Made by a program: the position numbers and the translations under genes
Origin: Syntrophobacterales bacterium
GTDB lineage: Bacteria > Desulfobacterota > Desulfobaccia > Desulfobaccales > 0-14-0-80-60-11
Length of the DNA: 18,344 nt
Direction of reading: 5' to 3'
NCBI GenBank assembly: GCA_023229795.1
Contig: JALNYP010000071.1
Location: forward strand, 1-18,344
In this document: in pieces, positions 12,302-18,344 of the stretch
Numbering within the stretch: the stretch's first letter is position 1
How the letters are laid out: the number at the start of each line of letters is the position of its first letter
Notes under the pieces: generated by a model
The model's database searches: none
Told to the model about the DNA's origin: nothing
Seen by the model: the letters and a program-made list of their open reading frames with translations, nothing else

Positions 12302-13561
12302 ATGAATTTGGAATTGAAAAGAATCATTGACCAGGTAAGTCGCGATAAGGGGATTGAAAAGGACCTGCTCGTCGGGGCCATTAAGGACGCCATCCGTTCT
12401 GCGGCCAAGAAAAAGTACGGGCCGCGCCTGGAAATCGAGGTGGAGTACAAGGACGAAACCGGAGCGATCGAGGTTTTTCAATACAAGGAAGTGGTGGTAG
12501 AGGTCAAAGACCCCCATCAGGAGATTTCCCTGGAAGAAGGCCGGGAAGTGGACCCGGAATGCGAAATCGGCGACAGTCTGGGCTTCAAGATGGACGCCTC
12601 GGCCTTCGGCCGCATTGCGGCCCAGTCGGCCAAACAGGTGATCATGCAGCGCATGAAGGACGCCGAGCGCGACCTGGTATATGAAGACTACAAGGACCGC
12701 AAGGGCGAGATCATGAACGGCATCGTGCAGCGCTCGGACCCCGAAGGCATCATCGTCAACCTGGGGCGCACCGAGGCCCTGCTGCCACCCATGGAGCAGG
12801 TCCCCCGGGAGGTTTACCACAAGGGGGAACGTATCCGGGCCTATGTCCTGGATGTCAAGCGCCAGACCCGGGGGCCCCAGATCATCCTGTCCCGCACCCA
12901 CCCCCAGTTCCTGGTAGTCCTGTTTGAGGCCGAGGTGCCGGAGATCTCCGAAGGCATCGTCCAGGTGTTAGGCTGCGCTCGGGAGCCGGGCAGCCGGTCC
13001 AAGATCGCGGTATCCTCCCGGGACTCGGATGTGGACCCGGTGGGGGCGTGCGTCGGCATGAAAGGTGCTCGGGTGCAAAACATCGTGCAGGAACTGAGGG
13101 GCGAGAAGATTGACATTATCCCCTGGCATCCCGACCCGGCCAAGTTTGCCACCAGCGCCCTGGCTCCGGCCCAGGTGAGCCGCATCATCCTGAGCAAAGA
13201 GACCCAGAGCATGGAGGTGATCGTGCCGGATGACCAGTTGTCCCTGGCCATCGGCAAACGCGGCCAGAACGTCCGGCTGGCCTCCCGGTTGGTGGGTTGG
13301 AAAATTGATGTGAAGAGTGAGTCCAAGTACTCGAAATCTTTGAAGGAAGGTTATTTGTCGATATTGAGTATCCCCGGTGTGGGGGAAATCACCGCCAGTC
13401 TCTTGCACGAGGCCGGTTACAGCTCGGCCCGGGAAGTGGCGGAAACCAGCCTGGAAGATTTGGTCCAGGCCACCAATTTGACCGAGAAAAAAGCCGCGGC
13501 GCTTATTAACGCCGCTCAGGAAATGGCTAAAGAGGGCGGGTTGGAAGCTCCGACCGAATAG
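12302..13561 (+). CDS. nusA: Transcription termination/antitermination factor NusA
   Basis: A 419-residue RNA-polymerase-binding protein that controls pausing, termination and antitermination. The N-terminal domain begins MNLELKRIIDQVSRDKGIEK. It is followed by an S1 domain (GEIMNGIVQRSDPEGIIVNL), KH1 (including VGACVGMKGARVQNIVQELR) and KH2 (LSLAIGKRGQNVRLASRL). A single helix-hairpin-helix region sits at the C-terminus (LSIPGVGEITASLLHEAGYS), as in shorter NusA forms, unlike the two acidic repeats of E. coli. The AAGGAGGG at 12282-12289 lies in the rimP end, 12 bases before the ATG, so the two genes are tightly linked. Confidence 0.97.
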   Translation: MNLELKRIIDQVSRDKGIEKDLLVGAIKDAIRSAAKKKYGPRLEIEVEYKDETGAIEVFQYKEVVVEVKDPHQEISLEEGREVDPECEIGDSLGFKMDASAFGRIAAQSAKQVIMQRMKDAERDLVYEDYKDRKGEIMNGIVQRSDPEGIIVNLGRTEALLPPMEQVPREVYHKGERIRAYVLDVKRQTRGPQIILSRTHPQFLVVLFEAEVPEISEGIVQVLGCAREPGSRSKIAVSSRDSDVDPVGACVGMKGARVQNIVQELRGEKIDIIPWHPDPAKFATSALAPAQVSRIILSKETQSMEVIVPDDQLSLAIGKRGQNVRLASRLVGWKIDVKSESKYSKSLKEGYLSILSIPGVGEITASLLHEAGYSSAREVAETSLEDLVQATNLTEKKAAALINAAQEMAKEGGLEAPTE

Positions 13562-13646
13562 CTTAAGACGGCCGAGGTTTAGGGAAATTACGGGGATCGT
13601 TTTTCACTGCTCAGGGCAGAATCAGTTTCGGGGGTAAGGTAGGTAT

Positions 13647-16451
13647 ATGGGTAAGACCAGGATTGGAAATTTGGCCAAGGAATTCAAGATGGATGTTCGG
13701 GACCTGATCCAGCGTCTCAAAGATGAAATGGGGATGCAGGAAAACTTCACCTATCTCAGTTCCCTGGACGACGAGACGGTGGCTCGGGTGCGCCAGACCA
13801 TTAGCATCGCGCCGCCCAAGGTCGAGGAAATGCGGGTAGGTGATAATGTGAAGCGCCGCCGGCGGGTGGCCCCGCCGCCGGTGATCCCACCGGCGCCGCC
13901 CCCGGAGCAAGCTGCGGAGGCGGAAGCGGCCCCGCCGCCTCCTCCCCGCAAGGAGGCGGTCAAGCCCCGCAAACCCAAGGAGACCGTAGCCCGGGTGGTG
14001 TCGCTGCCTCCCAAGGAGAAGGCGGCCCCGGTCGAGGCTCCGCCTCCCGAGGCCCCGGAACCCCCTGCGGTTCAAGCTGAAGCGGTGACGACCCCCGAGA
14101 CCCCCGAACCCCCTGCGTCCGAGACCCCCGCGCCTGAGGCTCCGACTTCTCCCCCTACCGCGGCAGCTCCTCCGGCGGCTCCGGCCAAGACCCCCCCGTC
14201 GACGGACTCAGGCACCGCGTTGAAAAGACAGCGTGGTAAAGCCAAGAAAAAAGAAGTGCCGGCTCGGATTATCAGCCTGCCCACGGAGAAAGCCCCAGCG
14301 ACGGTCAGCGCGCCACCGCCGCACCACGCCGGCGGGGAACGGGCTCCGGCTCGGCCGGCCGGAAGCAGGCCGGCCCCGGCCCGACCGGCTGGTCCGGTCC
14401 CCCGGCCGAGCTTGGGACCCGTCAAGCCCCCGGTAATCGAAGAGAAAAAGGACGGCAAGGGCAAGAAGAAGGTCAAGCGTCCGGAAGGTCCCGATGCCAA
14501 CCGGGCCAAACCCGTCAAAAAGCGGGAAGTGCGGGAGAAGGCCGACCTCTATAGCGGCACCGAAGGCGAGACCCGGGGTTCCGGCCGCCGGAAGGGCATG
14601 AAAAAGGCCATCAAGAAGCTCTCCAAGGCCGAACTCACGGTACCCAAGGCCATCAAGCGCCGGGTCAAGGTGGGAGAATCCATTACGGTGGGCGAGTTGG
14701 CCAAACGCATGGGCATCAAGTCCGGTGCCATCATCAAGCAATTAATGCAGATGGGCGTGATCGCCACCATCAATTACCCCATTGATTATGAATCCGCAGT
14801 TATCGTGGCCGGGGAATTCGGATACGAAGTGGAACACGCCTCCATGCAGGAAGAAGATCTTCTGGCCCTGGCGCCCCGCCAAGGCGGCGAAGCAGCCAAG
14901 CCCCGGCCCCCGGTGGTCACCATCATGGGCCACGTGGACCACGGCAAAACTTCGCTCCTGGACGCAATCCGGCAGACCCGGGTGACCGAAGGGGAAGCCG
15001 GCGGCATTACCCAGCATATCGGCGCTTACTATGTGCAACTGCCCGAAAAGCAGGGGGAAGTGGTCTTCCTGGATACTCCCGGCCATGAGGCCTTTACCGC
15101 CATGCGGGCCCGAGGCGCCAAGGTCACGGACCTGGTGGTGCTGGTAGTGGCCGCGGACGACGGCGTCATGGAGCAGACTACGGAGGCCATCAACCACGCC
15201 AAGGCCGCGGGAGTGCCCCTGGTAGTGGCCGTCAACAAGATCGACAAGCCCAACGCCAACACGGAGCGGGTGAGACGGGAATTGGCCAACGCGGGCGTGG
15301 TCTCCGAAGATTGGGGCGGCGACGTCCTGTTCGCCGAGGTGTCTGCTAAAAAGCGCATCGGCATCAAAGAGTTGCTGGAGAAGATCCTGTTGCAGGCGGA
15401 AATCCTGGATCTCAAGGCCGTCTCCGATGCCCCGGCTTCCGGCCGGATTATCGAATCCCGCCTTGACAAGGGCCGGGGCCCGGTGGGCACCGTTTTGGTC
15501 CAGGAAGGCACCTTAAAACCCGGCGACTATTTCGTCTGCGGCCCGCAGTACGGCCGGGTGCGCGCCTTGTTCGACGACCGGGGTGAAAAAATCGAAGAAG
15601 TGCCCCCGGGCCTGCCCGCCGAAGTCCAGGGTTTCAACGGGGTTCCCGAGGCCGGGGACGAGTTCCAGGTGCTCGAAGATGAGCGCAAGGCCAAGCAGAT
15701 CGCCATGATGCGCCAGCAGAAACAGCGGGAGGCCACCCTGGCCCGCATCAGCCGGGTAACCCTGGAGAAGCTCTACCAGCAGGTGCGGGACGGCGCGGTC
15801 AAGGAACTCAAAATGGTGCTCAAGGCCGACGTGCACGGCTCTATCGAGGCCCTGGCCAAGGCCCTGTCCGAGCTGGGGACTAAGGACATCAAGGTCTCCA
15901 TGATCCACTCCGGTCTGGGGGAGGTCTCCGAAAGCGATATCATGCTGGCCTCGGCCTCCGACGCCATCGTGGTGGGTTTCAATGTCCGGGCCAATCCCAA
16001 GGCCATAGCCCTGGCGGAGCAGGAACAGGTGGACGTGCGTTACTACGACATCATCTATAACCTGCTTCAGGACATCCACGCAGCTCTGGAAGGCTTGCTG
16101 GAGCCCATTGTCGAAGAGAAGGTGATGGGCCGGGCCGAAGTGCGCCAGGTTTTTTCCATCACCAAGGTGGGCAGCATTGCCGGCTGCATGGTCCTGGACG
16201 GCAAGATCGAACGCAACTCCCTGGCCCGGGTCCTGCGCCAGGGCAAGAAGATATTCGAGGGCGGCAAGATCAATTCGCTGAAACGCTTCAAAGAGGATGC
16301 CAAGGAAGTTCTGGCCGGGTATGAATGCGGCATCGGCATCGACCGGTTCAACGACTTTAAGGAAGGCGACATCATTGAAGCCTATACCCAGGAAAAGGTG
16401 AAGGCCGTCCTGGAAGCCCCTGCGGCGCGGCCGGAAGCAGCCGCCGAGTGA
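13647..16451 (+). CDS. infB: Translation initiation factor IF-2
   Basis: A 934-residue GTPase that brings initiator tRNA to the 30S subunit and promotes subunit joining. The N-terminus (GKTRIGNLAKEFKMDVRDLI) is an IF2-N domain, followed by a long Pro/Ala/Lys-rich linker (about residues 70-330). A second IF2-N domain begins near VPKAIKRRVKVGESITVGEL. The G domain is complete: GHVDHGKT (428-435), GGITQHIG, DTPGHE (476-481), NKID (530-533) and SAKK (566-569). The C-terminal IF2 domains follow to the end. The ATG has GGTAAGG upstream. The small ylxR gene often found between nusA and infB is absent; the 85-base gap shows no gene. Confidence 0.98.
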   Translation: MGKTRIGNLAKEFKMDVRDLIQRLKDEMGMQENFTYLSSLDDETVARVRQTISIAPPKVEEMRVGDNVKRRRRVAPPPVIPPAPPPEQAAEAEAAPPPPPRKEAVKPRKPKETVARVVSLPPKEKAAPVEAPPPEAPEPPAVQAEAVTTPETPEPPASETPAPEAPTSPPTAAAPPAAPAKTPPSTDSGTALKRQRGKAKKKEVPARIISLPTEKAPATVSAPPPHHAGGERAPARPAGSRPAPARPAGPVPRPSLGPVKPPVIEEKKDGKGKKKVKRPEGPDANRAKPVKKREVREKADLYSGTEGETRGSGRRKGMKKAIKKLSKAELTVPKAIKRRVKVGESITVGELAKRMGIKSGAIIKQLMQMGVIATINYPIDYESAVIVAGEFGYEVEHASMQEEDLLALAPRQGGEAAKPRPPVVTIMGHVDHGKTSLLDAIRQTRVTEGEAGGITQHIGAYYVQLPEKQGEVVFLDTPGHEAFTAMRARGAKVTDLVVLVVAADDGVMEQTTEAINHAKAAGVPLVVAVNKIDKPNANTERVRRELANAGVVSEDWGGDVLFAEVSAKKRIGIKELLEKILLQAEILDLKAVSDAPASGRIIESRLDKGRGPVGTVLVQEGTLKPGDYFVCGPQYGRVRALFDDRGEKIEEVPPGLPAEVQGFNGVPEAGDEFQVLEDERKAKQIAMMRQQKQREATLARISRVTLEKLYQQVRDGAVKELKMVLKADVHGSIEALAKALSELGTKDIKVSMIHSGLGEVSESDIMLASASDAIVVGFNVRANPKAIALAEQEQVDVRYYDIIYNLLQDIHAALEGLLEPIVEEKVMGRAEVRQVFSITKVGSIAGCMVLDGKIERNSLARVLRQGKKIFEGGKINSLKRFKEDAKEVLAGYECGIGIDRFNDFKEGDIIEAYTQEKVKAVLEAPAARPEAAAE

Positions 16452-16484
16452 GGCTAAACCAGCGGTGATCCCGAGAAGGCAGAC

Positions 16485-16778
16485 ATGATTATTGCCGCAG
16501 CGCGCCTTACCCTGATTATCCCGGAGAACGACTCTCTGAAGGGTAAGCGCAAGGTGGTTAAGAGTCTTATCGAGAAAGTGCGGCACAAGTTTGACGCAGC
16601 CGTCGCCGAGGTGGGAGACAACGATCTGTGGCAGAAGGCCCGGATCGGCATCGCCCTGGTGGGCAACGACTCCCAATTGCTGGAAAGCCGGCTGCAACAG
16701 ATCATGAAATTTATTGAGAACCAGTACCTGACCGAGATTATCGACTCTCAGGTGGAACTCTGCTACTTGGAAAAATGA
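16485..16778 (+). CDS. YlxP-like DUF503 protein
   Basis: A 97-residue protein of the DUF503/YlxP family. Recognisable parts are ARLTLIIPENDSLKGKRKVV at the N-terminus, then KFDAAVAEVGDNDLWQKARI, with a hydrophobic strand IALVGND. It is small and cytosolic; its biochemical role is not established, though its conserved position between infB and rbfA points to ribosome function. The ATG of rbfA overlaps its stop codon (ATGA at 16775-16778), so translation is probably coupled. Confidence 0.92.
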   Translation: MIIAAARLTLIIPENDSLKGKRKVVKSLIEKVRHKFDAAVAEVGDNDLWQKARIGIALVGNDSQLLESRLQQIMKFIENQYLTEIIDSQVELCYLEK

Positions 16779-17164
16779 GACGCGTAAGACCTCGAACCCC
16801 TACGGGCCGCCCCACCCGGGTGGCAGAATTACTCAGGGAGCGCCTGGCGCTGATCCTGCTCTATAAGTGCGCCGACCCTCGGCTCAAGGAGCTCACCCTC
16901 ACCGACGTGGAGATGAGTCCGGACTTGAAACAGGCCCGGATATTCTATGCGGTGCGGGAGAACCTGGACCGGGACCAGGTGCAGATGGCCCTGGATAAGG
17001 CCCTGGGGTTCATCAAGCAGGAAGTGGCCAAAGAGAACCTGTTCCGGTTGATGCCGGAATTCTTCTTCCTGCCGGATACCGGACTGGACCGGGCGGCAAA
17101 GTTGGAAAAGCTGTTCCAGGCGGCCAAAGCGGGCCCCGGATCCGGAGGGACCTCAGATAGTTGA
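16775..17164 (+). CDS. rbfA: 30S ribosome-binding factor A
   Basis: A 129-residue KH-fold protein needed for late 30S maturation and 16S rRNA 5'-end processing. Family features include TRVAELLRERLALILLYKCA, DPRLKELTLTDVEMSPDLKQ, ARIFYAVRE, and the C-terminal FLPDTGLDRAAKLEKLF (normally PxLxFxxDxS). It overlaps the stop of the DUF503 gene by 4 bases. The exported beta-propeller gene follows within 13 bases, instead of the nrnA/truB genes common elsewhere. Confidence 0.95.
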   Translation: MRRVRPRTPTGRPTRVAELLRERLALILLYKCADPRLKELTLTDVEMSPDLKQARIFYAVRENLDRDQVQMALDKALGFIKQEVAKENLFRLMPEFFFLPDTGLDRAAKLEKLFQAAKAGPGSGGTSDS

Positions 17165-17177
17165 GGTGCGGAAAGTC

Positions 17178-18125
17178 ATGAGCCGTTGGACCCCAATTAT
17201 TGCCTGGTGCATCGCCATCGGGCTCCTTGGCGGGGTGCACCCCGCCCAGGCGGCAACGGCGAGCAGGTTGGCCTTCGTGCGGGGCGGCAATATCTGGATC
17301 GCCGATTCCGACGGCGGCGGGGCGCGGCAACTGACTTTCTCACATAAGGACCTGGGACCGGCCTTATCTCCGGACGGCCGCTTGGTGGCCTACTTTTCAG
17401 GGGTGGGTGAAGACACCGGTTATGGCCAGATTTTCATGATCCCCAGTCAGGGGGGCGTGATCCAGCAGTTTAGGGCCCCGGGCATCCTGGCCGCGGAACA
17501 TCCCGCGATTGCGCCCGACGGCGGCAGCCTGCTGTTCGTGGGTCTGTCCGACCTCAAGGTCGAAAAAGCCCGCGGCCGCGACCTGAGCTACGCCACCATG
17601 TCCCTGGCCATCAGCGATTTGCGCACCGGCGCGGTCCGGCAGGTGTTGCGCCAGCCGCATAGCTTGCTGGATACGGGCTACGTCTACAGTAACCCGGCCT
17701 GGGCGCCGGACGGCCGCTTCATCGCCTATCAGGAGAGCGGCAGCGACGTGTCCGGCGGCTTTGTAGTGATCAATTTGAAAGGGCAGAAAGTCTTCCGGTT
17801 TCCCCGGAACCGGAAGGCAGCGCCCTACTGGCGTCCACGGTTTGCGCCGGACGGCCAGGCGATTCTTTGTTATTCGCCGGCCACCTCCTCAGATAAGGAA
17901 GACCTGATCTTCCTGGTGAATCTGAAGACGGGGCGGAAGACGTTGCTGGCCCTGGGGAGCAGGCCTACGTTTGTGGACGGCGGCCGCGCCATAGTGTTTG
18001 AACGGTGGCCGGCGACGCGTTGGACGGGCGTGGGCAATGTCAAGTCCGACCTCTGGCGTCTGGAATTGAGCCCGGGAGCTAAACCCCGGAAGATCGTGGC
18101 GAATGCCGAACAACCTGCGGGGTAG
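17178..18125 (+). CDS. Exported TolB-like beta-propeller protein
   Basis: A 315-residue protein with a signal peptide (SRWTPIIAWCIAIGLLGG, then cleavage near AQA-A), so it should be periplasmic. At least four PD40/WD40-like blades are visible: LSPDGRLVAYFS, IAPDGGSLLFVG, WAPDGRFIAYQE and FAPDGQAILCYS, as in TolB C-terminal propellers. It lacks room for the TolB N-terminal domain, and no tol or pal gene is nearby, so I do not call it TolB. GAGGTG lies 9 bases before the ATG at 17178; a GTG at 17166 is an alternative. It is the last gene of the rbfA operon run. Confidence 0.82.
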   Translation: MSRWTPIIAWCIAIGLLGGVHPAQAATASRLAFVRGGNIWIADSDGGGARQLTFSHKDLGPALSPDGRLVAYFSGVGEDTGYGQIFMIPSQGGVIQQFRAPGILAAEHPAIAPDGGSLLFVGLSDLKVEKARGRDLSYATMSLAISDLRTGAVRQVLRQPHSLLDTGYVYSNPAWAPDGRFIAYQESGSDVSGGFVVINLKGQKVFRFPRNRKAAPYWRPRFAPDGQAILCYSPATSSDKEDLIFLVNLKTGRKTLLALGSRPTFVDGGRAIVFERWPATRWTGVGNVKSDLWRLELSPGAKPRKIVANAEQPAG

Positions 18126-18157
18126 ATGTAAATCGGCAGGCGCTGAGAGTTCAAGCA

Positions 18158-18344
18158 ATGAAGATGAATCGGGAAACAGTCTTAAAAAAGCTCGAAGAGC
18201 ATCGGGAAACCATCCGGGGTTTCGGGGTTAATCGGTTGGGTCTTTTCGGGTCGTGCGCCCGGGGGGAGGCGACCTCAGGAAGCGATTTGGATTTCGTGGT
18301 GGAGTTAGAAAAGAAGAGTTTTGATGCTTAGATGGACCTTAAAG
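18158..18344 (+). pseudogene. MntA-type nucleotidyltransferase antitoxin, interrupted by TAG, cut by window end
   Basis: Codons 1-57 encode a minimal nucleotidyltransferase: LGLFGSCARGEATSGSDLDF contains the G-S and D-x-D motifs (G31-S32, D43, D45), which in MntA use ATP to AMPylate a HEPN toxin (HepT). Codon 58 is TAG (18329-18331). After it the same frame continues MDLK, and family members as I recall them read ...FDxYMDLK, so TAG seems to replace a tyrosine codon. Either the gene is broken by a nonsense mutation, TAG is read through, or this is an assembly error. The rest of the gene and any HEPN partner lie outside the window. Confidence 0.7.

Noticed and set aside
15513..16697. 394-codon minus-strand frame opposite infB
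   Set aside because: A shadow of infB in GC-rich DNA with no family features.

Overview
The window looks like a GC-rich anaerobic Deltaproteobacterium (Desulfobacterota, possibly near Desulfobacca/Syntrophobacterales). This is inferred from gene order, codon use and protein style, not from a search. It has two parts: an integrated mobile element on the left (about 1-8413) and a conserved chromosomal backbone on the right (about 8414-18344).

The mobile element ends next to a tRNA-Leu(CAG) gene on the minus strand (8414-8500). Its tyrosine integrase (7257-8399) finishes 14 bases from the tRNA 3' end. Going leftwards there follow an excisionase-like helix-turn-helix gene (7118), a CI-type repressor (6184-6789), a divergent control region, a small charged ORF (5795-5959, minus) and a very large minus-strand replication protein (2752-5814). 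After that come an AT-rich intergenic region with seven copies of a 9-bp motif, an HU-like protein (2025-2318, minus) and a second, short tyrosine recombinase (1355-1969). Bases 1-1354 hold no gene I can recognise. The far attachment site is not visible, so the element probably continues beyond the left edge.

The highlight is the 1020-residue replication protein. Its N-terminal part carries a TOPRIM primase core. Its C-terminal part matches the MCM replicative helicase family (archaeal/eukaryotic type) motif by motif: Walker A and B, sensor 1 Asn-Pro, arginine finger, sensor 2 and a C-terminal winged helix. Together with the motif cluster beside it, the repressor, and the Int/Xis pair, this suggests a self-replicating, phage-satellite-like or plasmid-like integrative element driven by a primase-MCM fusion.

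The backbone runs from tRNA-Leu to ribF (FAD synthetase), a small zinc-finger protein, an exported hypothetical (minus), tRNA-Gly(CCC) with clear promoter and terminator, and a TauE/SafE permease. It continues with the translation/transcription operon rimP-nusA-infB-ylxP(DUF503)-rbfA and a TolB-like beta-propeller exported protein. The window ends with a MntA-type nucleotidyltransferase antitoxin gene that contains an in-frame TAG at codon 58, where sequence typical of the family resumes directly after the stop.
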